Position numbers and translations under genes: made by a program. From positions 116,708,347 through 116,772,346 of the forward strand of contig NC_081406.1 in assembly GCF_030272615.1 (NCBI RefSeq): DNA of 64,000 bases, read 5' to 3'. The stretch is from Cryptomeria japonica (taxonomy: Eukaryota > Streptophyta > Pinopsida > Cupressales > Cupressaceae). The notes beneath the pieces were generated by a model that saw nothing but the letters and a program-made list of their open reading frames with translations, had not been told where the DNA came from and did not search any database. Position 1 is the first letter of the stretch. Each line of letters starts with the position of its first letter. Shown piece by piece: positions 1 through 10,703 of this stretch.

Positions 1-1078
1 GATTAGGTTTAGGATTATGGTTAGGGTCATAATTAGGATTATGGATAGGGGTAGGGTTTACATCATAGTTAGGGTTAGGGTTAAGGTTACGGTTAGGGTT
101 ACAGTTAGGGTTAGGTATAGGATTAGGGTTAGGATTTTCATCATGCTTAGGGTTAGGGTGAGGATTATGTTTGGGGTGAGGGCTTAAGATTAAAGTTAGG
201 GTTAGAGTTATGGTTTGCATTAGGGTTTAAGGTTAGGATTAGGATTATGGATAGGATTTACTCTTACGATTAGGGATAGGTTTTGATTTATGGTTAGGGT
301 TAGGGTTATTGTTAGGATTAGGTTTTAGGGAGGACTAAGGATTATTGTTAGGGTTAAGGTTTATGGTTAGGGTTAGGGTTAAGATCTAGAGTTATGGTTA
401 GGATTATGGTTAGGGTTATGGTTTACATTATGGTTGGTGTTGGAGTTAGAAATAGGTTTATGGTTAGGCTTAGGGTTACAGTTATGGTTAGGATTATGGA
501 TAGGATTAGGTTTTACATCATGGTTAGGGTTAGCATTAAGGGTTAGTGTTAGAATTAATGTTAGTGTTTATATCATGGTTATGGGTAGGGTTAGGATTTG
601 CATCATGATTAGGGTTATGGTTATTGCTTGGGTTAGGGTTCAGGGTTTGATTTATAGTTAGGTTTAGGGTTAGGATTAGGATTTACATCATGGTTAAGAT
701 TAGGGTTTATATCGTGGTTAGAATTATGAATAGGGTTAGGGTGTACATCATGGTTTGGATTAGGTTTAGGGTTAATTTTAGGGAAACATCTATCCAACCC
801 TTAGGGATATTAATACCCTTAATCTATTATTAATACATTTTAATAAATGATTGGTGCATCCTAAGGGTTCTAGAGCCATTCCTTATTTTTAGGGCTAGGG
901 TTTAGGGTTATGATTAGGTTAGGTTAGGGTTAGGGTTCAGGTTATGATTACGGTAATGGTTTAGAGTGGTGGTTAGGACTATGGTAATGGTAATGGTTTA
1001 CATCATGGTTTGGGTTAGGGTTAGGGTTAATGTCAATACTATAGCTAGGGTTATGGTTTACATCATGGTTAGGGTTAG
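1..1078 (+). repeat. Degenerate telomere-like (TTAGGG/TTTAGGG-type) interstitial array
   Basis: Over a kilobase of short units such as GGTTAGGGTTAGGG mixed with variants like GATTATGGTTAGG and GTTTACATCATGG. The plant telomere unit is TTTAGGG; here TTAGGG-like spacing dominates and almost no stretch is regular, so this is an old interstitial array, not a chromosome end. A stretch at about 778-880 is unrelated to the repeat. Short ORFs across the block simply translate the repeat (VMVRVRV-type text) and are not genes. Confidence 0.85.
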
Positions 1079-1229
1079 TGCAGGATCAAGGGGGCCAAAA
1101 AGTGGCGATGTGAAAAAAATAGCCTTCTTCACTCGCCTAAAAACGCAAAAATCCGTGTTGAATTTTTGCTTGGCCTGGTAATTACCTATGCAAATCGGAT
1201 ATCCGATTTTTATTTGTAATTTTAATTTT
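1079..1229. other. Unique junction sequence beside the telomere-like array
   Basis: No gene seen. It holds a perfect 16-bp palindrome, AATCGGATATCCGATT, near 1194-1209. Its first 40 bases (GTGCAGGATCA...CCAAAA...AGTGGC) resemble, in reverse orientation, the sequence just before the second telomere-like block at about 33480-33535. Confidence 0.4.
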
Positions 1230-1234
1230 AAAAA

Positions 1235-1311
<77 letters not shown>
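1230..1311. repeat. Compound microsatellite: A-run, (AT)n, (AG)n
   Basis: An A-run of about 13, then about 16 AT dinucleotides, then about 18 AG dinucleotides. It abuts the LINE 3' end that follows, in the position where the tail of that minus-strand element would lie, so it may have grown from the tail. Confidence 0.9.
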
Positions 1312-1314
<3 letters not shown>

Positions 1315-1470
1315 AAGGCCGAGGCCAAAGAATTTTATAGGCTGAGGCCAAAGAATTTTATTAATTTTAAAAAATAGATAGAATTACATTTATACCTCCA
1401 TTCAATGTGGGCACCGGTAGGAAAGAATGGAGGGAAGAAAACCTCTGGTCTAGCCCAGATCCCTCAAGGA
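1312..1470 (-). mobile_element. LINE 3'-end fragment (non-LTR retrotransposon)
   Basis: On the minus strand this reads into ...AATAAAATTCTTTGGCCTC, the kind of terminal sequence seen at 3' ends of plant LINEs, ahead of the tail-like microsatellite. The block GGCACCGGTAGGAAAGAATG...GAGGGAAGAAAACCTC matches a second copy at 62275-62320, which is followed by a clear T-run. The GAGGCCAAAGAATTTTAT segment is duplicated in tandem at about 1319-1360. No coding part of a LINE is recognisable here. Confidence 0.55.
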
Positions 1471-2244
1471 TCAGAAAAAATTAAGAATGTGATACAAAAT
1501 GGAGATACAAGATCACAAAGGGAACTTGTCCAAAATAATGAAGATTGTATGTAGAAATCCTCTATGAAAAGTTGAGCAACAAATTGCCCATTTCTTGGGG
1601 TGATGCTGCCATTTGTGGGCGACAGTTCTTGCTATTCCTAAAACACAGGGTTAAGCATGCTCTGCTCCATATGCTACACAAAATCTTGAGAAAATCTCTC
1701 ACCATAATGTTAGGAAAAGGAAAACCAAATAGGTCAACTTATACAATATATCATACCTGCCTGGATGGTCACCTTGTTAGGATACACAACTCAAAATATT
1801 AGTCTCAAAAAATCTCTAGAAACATAATGCGAGAGTGATTACCCATCAGAGAGCATAAACTCAATAAATATTAACGAGGTAAATTCCATAAGTAGTCCTG
1901 CAAAGAGATCGCGGGGAGCTACCATCTTAAAGAATATACATAGCTTAACAAGATTATGAAGCTAAGTTAAAGCAACCTAGAGACATTAAAGCCTGAAAGC
2001 TTCTTGACCAAAACAAGAGACAAAACATCAAGAGTATAGGGGACCGAAAAGGTAAAATAGAGATGAGGATAGCTAGGTAAGTGTTAGTCCTAAAAGAAGG
2101 CAATATCTACATAAATAATAATACATATATATCCATGATCACATATATCCGAGAGCGAGATATGCCAGCACATTTATATACCTATGCTCATTAATGTAAG
2201 GTATTGTCTCCTTCTAGTCTTAAAGCTTATCCTAGCAGAGCGGT
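1471..2244. other. Unassigned sequence, no supported gene
   Basis: About 770 bp with one open stretch of 85 codons at 1545-1802 that matches no family I recognise. It could be more of the LINE body or unrelated intergenic DNA. Confidence 0.4.
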
Positions 2245-4695
2245 GATGAACTTCATAAAAGACTCATCGAAGATAGTAATTCCATCAACAAAGATAACGA
2301 GGAAAGTGGAGATGGTTTTCATCGATGAGAAAAGGTCGTCGAGAAGATAATACCATCGGTGTAACATAAAAAAGACTCACCGAAAGAAAGTTCTCATCAA
2401 AAGAATAATGTCGATCAGACAAAAGGAAGCTACATCGATAAAAGATATCAATGAGGAAATAGGTATTGAGGACGCTAAAAGGCATGCCTCCGATACACAT
2501 GGTTTCACCGATGTGCCTTTATCGGTGGAAGATGATAAGGGAGGATAAAGAAAGGCTTCGATGAGACAATAGATCCATTCATCGACAGGGCATGATGATT
2601 TCAATGGAAAAAATAAAGGAGGTCATCGAAGCCCAAGGTTTCTTCGACATAAAAACCCAATGAATATCAAATAGGTATCGGTGAGGAAACAACCATAGTG
2701 ATCGAATACAGTATTTCGATGAAAGAAGGATTATCTGTGGAGTTAAATTATAAAATCCCCCTATTGTTAAAAGAAATCATCATTTTCATTAATACCATGG
2801 TAGCCCACAAGTCATCAAGCGGGTGTAATAGCATCCTATTAAGATATCTGGGTTCAAATAATATCAATGAGACCCAACGATGTCTCATCGATATAGAAGG
2901 GCCATCGAAGAAAGGAAGCATCGATGAACTTCAGAAAAGACTCATCGAAGACAGTAATTCCATCGACAGAAGATATCGAGGAAATTAGAGATGGTTTTCA
3001 TCGACGGGAAAAAGTATTCGAGGAGATAATACCATCGGTGTAACATAAAAAGACCTCACCGAAAGGAATGTTCTCATCGAAAGAATAATGTCAATCAGAC
3101 AAAAGGAAGCTACATCGATAAAATATATCGATGAGGAAATAGGTTTCGAGGAAGCTAAAAGGCATGCCTCCGATATGCATGGTTTCACCGATGCGACTTT
3201 ATCAGTGGAAGATGATAAGGGAGGATAAAGAAAGGCTTTGGTGAGACAATAGATCCATTCACCGATAGGGCATGATGATTTCGATGGAAGAAGTGTTTTG
3301 GTGGAAAAAATAAAGGAGGTCACCAAAGCCCACAGTTTCTTCGACATAAAAACCCAATGGATATCAGATAGGTATTGGTGAGGAAACAACCATAGTGACC
3401 GAATACAGTATTTCGATGAAAGTCATTTTCATTAATACCATGGTAGCCCACAAGTCATCAAGCGGGTGTAATAGCATCCTATTAAGATATCTGGGTTCAA
3501 ATAATATCGATGAGGCCCAATGATGTCTTCATCGATATAGAAGGGTCATTGAAGAAAGAAAGCACTAATGAAATTCAGAAAAAACTCATCAAAAACAGAA
3601 ATTCCATCGACAAAAGATATCGAGGAAAGCGGAGATGGTTTTCATCAATGGGAAAAGGTCTACGAGGAGATAATACCACCAATGTAACATAAAAGGACTC
3701 ACCAAAAGGAATGTTCTCATCGAAAGAATAATGTCGATTGGACAAAAGGAGGCTACATCAATAAAAGATATCGATGAGGAAATAGGTTTCAAGGAGGCTA
3801 AAAGGCATGCCTCGATGGAAGATGATAAGGGAGGATAAAGAAAGGCTTCAGTGAGACAATACATCCATTCACCGATAGGGCATGATGATTTTGATGGAAA
3901 GTGTTTCGGTGGAAAAAATAAAGGAGGTTACCGAAGCCCGCGGTTTCTTCGACATAGAAACCCAATGGATATTAGATAGGTATCGATGAGGAAATAGCCA
4001 TAGTGACTGAATACAGTATTTTGATGAAAGAAGGATTATCTATGGAGTTAAATTATAAAAGTCCCCTATTGTTAAAAGAAATTATCATTTTCATTAATAC
4101 CATGGTAGCCCACAAGTCATCAAGCGGGTGTAAGAGCATCCTATTTAAGATATCCGGGTTCAATAATATCGATGAGACCCAACGATGTCTCATCGATATA
4201 GAAGGGCCATCGAAGAAAGGAAGTGCTAATGAACTTTAGAAAAGACTCATCAAAGACAGAAATTCCATCGACAAAAGATATCGAGGAAAGCGAAGATGGT
4301 TTTCATCGATGGGAAAAGGTTTACGAGGAGATAATATCATTGGTGTAACATAAAAAGGACTCACCGAAAGGAATGTTCTCATCGAAAGAAAAATGTCGAT
4401 CAGATAAAAGGAGGCTACATCGATAAAAGATATCAATGAGGAAATAAGTTTTGATGAGGCTAAAAGGCATGCCTCTAATACACATGGTTTCACCGATGCA
4501 ACTTTATTGGTGGAAGATGATAAGGGAGGATAAAGAAAGGCTTCGATGAGACAATAGATCCATTCATTGACAGGGCATGATGATTTCGATGGAAGAGGTA
4601 TTTCGGTGGAAAAAATAAAGGAGGTCACCGAAGCCCGCGGTTTCTTCGATATAAAAACCCAATGGATATCAGATAGGTATCAGTGAGGAAATGAC
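2245..4695. repeat. Tandem satellite, about 660 bp per unit, about 3.7 copies
   Basis: Units begin with ATTCCATCGACAAAAGATAT-like sequence at about 2279, 2957, 3601 and 4261, giving spacings of about 678, 644 and 660 bp. Copies share long blocks (for example CACAAGTCATCAAGCGGGTG and GGCATGCCTC). The word ATCGATG/ATCGAAG recurs every few dozen bases. The second unit lacks about 55 bp present in the first and third (junction near 3420). Open stretches on both strands are repeated from copy to copy and broken differently, so they are not treated as genes. Confidence 0.85.
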
Positions 4696-5040
4696 CATAA
4701 TGGGTCATATTGTGTCATATGACCCTTTTAAGACACCATATGACCCCTTAGGACACCATATGACCCCTAATGACACCATATTGGGTCGCTTTGGGTCATA
4801 TGGTGTCTTACGACCCCTTAGGACAACATATGACCCATAACACACAATTTGGTGTCTTAAGGGGTCATATGGTGTCCTAGGACACCATATGACACCTATG
4901 GACACCATATGACCCCTAATGGCACCATATGGTGTCATAAGAGGTCGTATGTTGTCCTTAGGGGTCATATGGTGTCCCATGAACCCTTATGACCCCTTAG
5001 GACACCATATTGGGTCGCTTTGGGTCCTATGGTGTCTTAA
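4696..5040. repeat. Palindromic 20-bp minisatellite (GGACACCATATGACCCCTTA type)
   Basis: About fifteen units of a roughly 20-bp sequence occur in both orientations, so neighbouring units form inverted repeats. The clearest is a perfect 30-bp palindrome at 4864-4893, centred on CCTAGG, with arms GTCATATGGTGTCCT. The array starts directly after the 660-bp satellite and runs into a CT-rich tract. Confidence 0.85.
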
Positions 5041-5150
5041 TCTCTCCCTCTCCCCCTCTCTCTCTCTCTCTCCCCCTAATATCTCTCTCCCTCTCCTTCT
5101 CTCTCTCTGTCTCTCCCCTAATCTCTCTCTATCTCTCTCTCCCTTCCCCC
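5041..5150. repeat. CT-rich microsatellite, left part
   Basis: Nearly pure pyrimidine (CT and CCCT units with occasional TAAT). The same kind of tract resumes at 11755, showing that copia element C1 split one tract. The last five bases, CCCCC (5146-5150), are the left target-site duplication. Confidence 0.9.
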
Positions 5151-6211
5151 TGTTGGTATTTTGGTATGGTTTTGTCATTGATGTCAAAACCTACTAAACT
5201 CTTATCAACTCTGGCACTTTGAAGAATCAGCAACATTCACTGACAAGCAAGTGACTCATGCACAGTCACTGGTATCTGATACACTGGCAAGATATAATGA
5301 TCACCGACACTTGGAATGGTATGGAAAATACTTGGTAATGTCGAAGACGTCATTTGGACATCTTGTCCTGGGGTTTTGTTCATTGGTATATTCATAGTTG
5401 CATATTTGCTGTTACCAGCAAATAGGTCTAGGGTTAAACCGACAAGTTTATCTTTCCAGATCAACATGGCACGCTATGGAGATGATTATTTATTGTTGTA
5501 AATGCATTAAGCCGACATGTTCAATCGTTTATTGCATTGGATATTATATTGTTTGTAAAAAGTTTTTATTGTAATATCTTGTAGAGCCGACCTACTAAAA
5601 TTGGTCTTAGGTTATGGTATAAATGTAAGATCTTATTTGTAAGATCAGATGTGGAAAGTGAAAAAGGATTGTGTGAAGGTATATGCGAGAATAAGTAGAG
5701 CTATACACGCAGACATCATTTGAAGATTGAAGGAGGGTTTTTGTGAAAGCATATCAGTATTACACCGGTACTGAATCCAGCATATGAAGATGCTATTTTG
5801 TGCAGTATATTCTTATTGGATTTAACCATCCAATTGTAGTCAGTGTGACTCCCTTTTTGTGATTGAGCAGTGAGCTCTAGGTGGTTGGCCTTTCTGCATG
5901 TGCAGACCCCATTTATGTACACTTACTATCTGCAGTAGTATCATTCGATTGTGGGTAAGGTTTCCCACTGTGGTTTTTCCCCTTACAGGGTTTCCACGTA
6001 CAAATATTGGTGTTATGTGTTGTGGATGACTTTGTGTTTTTGTTTCATGCACTAATCCTTACCGATATAGCAATTAACTATTAAAACTGTCTACTAGCAT
6101 ATTGATCTGGTTTACCAGTATTAAGCATTAAGTTGGTTAAGTTGTTTTTGGTTTAAATTTATTAGACAACTAATTCACCCCCCCCCTCTCAGTTGTCTTC
6201 GAGACCTAACA
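5151..6211 (+). repeat. C1 5' LTR
   Basis: Starts TGTTGG and ends CTAACA. A TATA-like box TATAAATG lies at 5618-5625. It matches the 3' LTR at 10704-11749 throughout, but unevenly: about 420 bp (5641-6060) differ at only three positions while the flanks differ by several percent or more. The 68-codon open stretch on the minus strand at 5716-5922 is LTR sequence, not a gene. Confidence 0.95.
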
Positions 6212-6213
6212 AT

Positions 6214-6225
6214 TGGTATCAGAGC
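6214..6225 (+). promoter_or_regulatory. C1 primer-binding site (initiator tRNA-Met)
   Basis: TGGTATCAGAGC starts two bases after the 5' LTR. This is the classic site complementary to the 3' end of plant initiator tRNA-Met, used by most plant copia elements to prime minus-strand DNA. Confidence 0.92.
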
Positions 6226-6267
6226 CTAGTCCTCTTTTGCAAAAGTTTAACAACTTGAGGAGATCCA

Positions 6268-7370
6268 ATGTCTACTAATTATTTCAGGAAGGACAGTCCT
6301 AAACTTGATGGAACCAACTATGGCATATGGAAGATCAGAATGGAGACACATCTAAATTGCATTGGAAATGACATCTGGGATGTTACAAAGAATGGTTATA
6401 ATGCTGCTGTACAAGGTCAACCTAGTCCAGCTAACTTGACTAAAGATGAGGAAAATGATTGCAAAGCAAGATAAGCACTTTTGAGCGCATTATCAGATCA
6501 ACAAATCAAGGGACTATCAGATAGGTCTACTGCTAAAGCTATTTGGGATCATTTGGAAACACTAAATGAAGGAGATTCCATAGTAAAAATTGCAAAACTT
6601 GAAAGCTTCTGAGTCAGGTATGAACATTTCAAAATGGAAGAAGATGAAAGGATTTATGCTTTTATGGAAAGAGTAAATGAAATTATTTTGGGTATTAAAT
6701 GTTGTGGAGGAACCTTAAGTGAAGATGAAATTGTTTCAAAAGTTTTAAGAGGATTGCCACTGGCATATAAAATGAAAGTCACTACTATAAATGAGTTAAG
6801 AACAATGCCTAATACATCAGTTACTAGGGATACATTGATTGGGAAACTTTTAGGTTTTGAAATTGAAGAATTTGGTCATGTTGCTACTATAAAGACATAT
6901 TTGGCCTTTAAAGCATCAACATCATCTGCTCCATTATTTGACAAATATGATTGGAAAGCCTTTTATGCAAGAGAACTTGAAGAAAGTAGGAAAGAAAATG
7001 AAGAACTTGAAGAACTTGAAGCACTATTTGCAAGGAAAATGCCTAAAGCTCCAGTTGGAAGTAAGTATGAAGGTAAAGCACCCTTTAAATGTTTTAACTG
7101 CAATAAGATTCATCATATGGCTTCAAGATGCCCTGATAGACATGCTAGACTAAGAGAAGAAACTAGAAGAACATACAAGCCTAACCCTGAATATCAGAGA
7201 TACATATTTAAGAAGAATAAAGACAAATCTTGTTACATTGCTGATGAAGGTGTGACTGATGATTCTGATGAGGATCCAACAAACAATGGATGGGTTTTTG
7301 TTGCTATAACAAAAGATCAACCGACACCTACTGCTCAATCGGTAGTACAGGCCCTGGTAGCTAAAGTTGA
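6268..7370 (+). pseudogene. gag: C1 gag (nucleocapsid) pseudogene
   Basis: The ATG at 6268 opens MSTNYFRKDSPKLDGTNY, typical of copia gag (the LDGxNYxxWKxRM motif follows). Frame 1 is broken by TAA at 6472 and TGA at 6610, then stays open from 6634. A CCHC zinc knuckle, CFNCNKIHHMASRC, fits CX2CX4HX4C at about 7090-7130. The product would package element RNA in the cytoplasm. It runs in frame into protease. Confidence 0.88.
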
Positions 7371-8970
7371 AGTAAAGGATGAATGGATCATTGATTTAGG
7401 ATGCTCACATCATATGACAGGAGACAAAGGTAAATTATTGAAATTTCAAGAATACAATGGAGGCTTAGTGAGATTTGGAGATGACAAAGCTTGTTCAATC
7501 GAAGGTAAGGGTACAATATCTCTCGATGGTAAGCATAATACTGAAAATGTCTACTATGTTGAAGGATTAAAGCATAATCTTTTGAGTGTTGGTCAATTAG
7601 TTGAGAAAGGATTTCGATTACAATTTAAAAATGGAAAATGCAAAATCATGAATAAAACTGGTTTGGAAATTGCAACCGGTAATCAGACTAGAGGTAATAT
7701 CTTTCATTTGAATAATAATGAAAAGACATGCTTAATTGCATATATAGATGAAAGTTGGTTATGGCATAAGAGACTCTGTCATGTAAACTTTGATTGCATG
7801 GTAAATATCAGTACTACTAAGGCAGTTAGAGATTTACCTAAAATTGTCAAACCTCAGAATACAGTATGTAAGGAATGTCAATTTGGAAAACAAGTTAGAG
7901 CTAGTTTCAAAAGTATTTCAGAAAAATTAAATAATGCTCTTGATTTGATTCACATTGATTTATGTGGTCTAGCTAGAACTAAAAGATTACAAGGTGATAG
8001 ATATTTCATGCTAATCATTGATGACTATTCTAGAATGTGTTGGGTCACTTTTCTCAGAGAAAAATCAGAAGCACTTGGAAAGTTCAAACTGTTCAAAGCA
8101 ATGGTAGAAAATGAAACCGGTAAGAAAATCAAATGTTTAAGATCAGATCAAGGAGGTGAATTTACATCTAAGGAATTTAATACATTCTATGAAGTGAATG
8201 GAATCATAAGACAGCTATTAACACCTTAGACACCACAATAGAATGGAGTTGTTGAAAGGAAAAATAGAACTATCTTGGATGCAACAAGAAGTATGTTATT
8301 AGAAGAAAACCTACCACATGCATATTGGAGAGAAGCAGTCAATACAACGGTCTATACATTTAACAAAGTTCACATCAAAGGTGAAACCGGTAAGACCCCT
8401 CATGAACTATGGTTTGGTAATACCCCTACTCTTAAGTATTTCAGAATTTTTGGAAGTAAATGTTATATTAGAAGAGATGAGTATATTGACAAATTTGATC
8501 CTAGAAGTGATGAAGGAATATTTCTTGGTTATTCATCTAAGAGCAAGGCATATAGATGTTTCAACAAAAGATTGCAGAAAATTGTTGAAAGTACAAATGT
8601 AAAGATTGATGAACAATTCAGAGGAACTTCAAGGTATATAGACTCTGAACCGGCAACATAAATTTTGATGAATGAACCTACTCTGAATCCACTAGTACAG
8701 AATGAAGATCCAGTTACCCCGGTATCATCTGAGGATTCCACAGTAATTGAGGAACAACAACAAACCAAGACATCCTGATATGTAAGATTGAATCATTCTG
8801 AAGATCAGATAATTGGAAACAAGTTTAAAGGAGTTATGACAAAAGGAAGATTGGCAAATGAAGAGGTATGTCTTATTTCTCAAATTGAACCATCATCTGT
8901 TAATGAGGCATGTGAAGATAAATTTTGGATTAAAGCTATGGAAGAAGAATTAGAACAAATTGAGAAATAA
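7371..8970 (+). pseudogene. pol: C1 protease and integrase pseudogene region
   Basis: Protease: the active-site segment reads IIDLGCSHHMTGD, where DSGC would be usual, so the catalytic triad motif is changed. Integrase: the zinc-binding HHCC module is visible (WHKRLCHVN, then CKECQFGK), followed by core residues D in HIDLCG and D in RSDQGGEF. The region around the third acidic residue (QQNGVVERKN type) holds two TAG codons near 8227-8245. A linker with GKTPHELWFG and DEGIFLGYS follows. Further stops occur at about 8659 and 8776, and the frame ends in TAA at 8968. Confidence 0.88.
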
Positions 8971-10317
8971 AGCAAGACTAGTGTGTAAGGGATATTCTTA
9001 GAAAGAAGGAATTGATTACAATGAAACCTTTGCATCGGTAGCTAGAATTGAGGCAGTCGGATTATTTTTGGCTTTTGCAGCACACAAGAACTACAAAGTT
9101 TATCAAATGGATATTAAATGTGCATTTTTGAATGGAGATCTTGAAGAGGAAGTATACATTGAAAAACCTGATGGATTTTCTTTGACAAATGACAATGATA
9201 TGGTTTGCAGGTTAAGAAAAGCTTTGTATGGACTAAAACAAGCTCCAAGAGCTTGGTATGCAAGATTGGATAAGTATCTTTCAAAGATTGGTTTTACTAA
9301 AGGAAATGCAGACAACAATTTATATTATAAAGTAACTAATGATGACATCTTGATTATAGAAATATTTGTTGATGATATAATCTTTGGAGGAGAAGATGGA
9401 TTATGTAAGGACTTTTCTATTAAAATGCAAGAAGAATTTGAAATGTCTATGATTGGAGAAATAAAATTCTTTTTAGGATTGCAGGTTTCACAGACTGATA
9501 AAGGTATATTCTTGAGTCAATCCAAATACTTAAAAGAGTTACTAAAGAAATTTGGGATGGAGAACTCTAAACCGGTAAGCACACCTATGACAACAAATAA
9601 CAAATTATCACAAATGGATGAATCTACACCTGTTAATCCAACTAGATACAAATCTATGATAGGAGGTTTATTGTATTTGACACAAACCAGACCTGATATT
9701 ATGAATGCAGTATGTATTGTTTCAAGATTTCAAGGTAATCCTAGAGAAAATCATGAATCAACAGTAAAAAGGATTTTTCGGTACTTACAAGGCACTATAA
9801 ATCTTGGATTATGGTATTCTAGAGATGAAAACTTTGAATTATATGCATAGACAGATGCAAATTGGGCAAGAGATGTGGATGATAGAAAAAGCACCACCAA
9901 CGGAGCATTCTTTCTTGGAAACAAACTAGTTTCTTGGTTGAGTAAGAAACAAAGTTGTACATCTTATCAACAACAAAATCAGAATATGTTGCAGCAGCAA
10001 CTAACTGGACACAGGTACTATGGCTTAAACAAATGTTGAAAGACATAAAGGTAAAATGCAAGGAACCTATTACTATCTATTGTGATAACACTGCAGCAAT
10101 TGATATATCTAAGAATTGGGTATTACTTTCTAAAACCAAACATGTTTCTATCAAACTGAATTTTCTAAGGGAAAATGTTGAAGCAAAGGAGATAAAATTG
10201 GTTTATGTGAATACTAAAGAATAGATTGTAGATATTTTCACTAAACTTTTGCCTAAGGAGACTTTTGAATATCTCAGATATCAGCTTGGAGTCATACCAC
10301 CACTGGTAGAGACTTAG
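8966..10317 (+). pseudogene. pol: C1 reverse transcriptase and RNase H pseudogene
   Basis: Coding sense resumes in frame 2 at about 8966 (NKARLV-like text), right where the previous frame stops. About 100 bp that normally lie between (the TWxLVPRP...GTKW segment) are missing. RT motifs visible: VYQMDIKCAFLNGDL, LYGLKQAPRAWY and the catalytic box FVDDI (YVDD in most relatives). After a TAG at about 9848, RNase H follows (TDANWA, TTKSEYVA, YCDNTAAI), with a frame change near 9960 and a TAG at 10222. The last stop is at 10315-10317. Confidence 0.9.
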
Positions 10318-10703
10318 ACAGTTGATGATTGTCATCAACCGACAGAATTAACAGAGAAATCTTTTATTCCAGTCTTTAATGGGAAGCTACTTCTCAAGGG
10401 GAGTAGTTGGTATATTGAATTGATTAATATTTTGTATGTGAACTTGGTTTTATTGTAACTTTGGCATTTGATGTCAAAGGGGGAGAGATTGGTATGGAAA
10501 AAATTTGAAAAACACAAGGAAAACACATATTCCTCCCAAGGGAGAGATTGTTGTTTAGGAGAGATTATTACTCTCTGTATCTGTATTTTGATTTCTATTT
10601 ATGATCTTTTTGGAGATTGTTGGTTTTTGGTACTTGGCATTTCTGTTTTGGCACTTTGATGGTTTTTCCATCTTGTGTTGCCATCAATGCCAAAGGGGGA
10701 GAT
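10318..10703 (+). promoter_or_regulatory. C1 3' untranslated region with three purine tracts
   Basis: The functional-position polypurine tract, AAAGGGGGAGA, touches the 3' LTR at 10692-10703. Two similar tracts precede it, CAAAGGGGGAGAGATT (10475-10490) and CAAGGGAGAGATTG (10537-10550). Multiple purine tracts here are a described hallmark of Sireviruses. Confidence 0.75.

Noticed and set aside
1-1078. True chromosome end
   Set aside because: Units are highly degenerate and followed by ordinary sequence on one side; an interstitial array fits better.
1058-1351. Minus-strand open stretch of 97 codons
   Set aside because: Translates the CT/AT/A microsatellite (SLSLSL, YIYIYI) plus the LINE end; no gene.
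4919-5222. Several open stretches over the minisatellite and CT tract
   Set aside because: Repeat translations on both strands.
5716-5922. 68-codon ORF identical in both C1 LTRs (also 11256-11462)
   Set aside because: Identity is explained by the conserved LTR patch; it runs against element transcription and resembles no protein.
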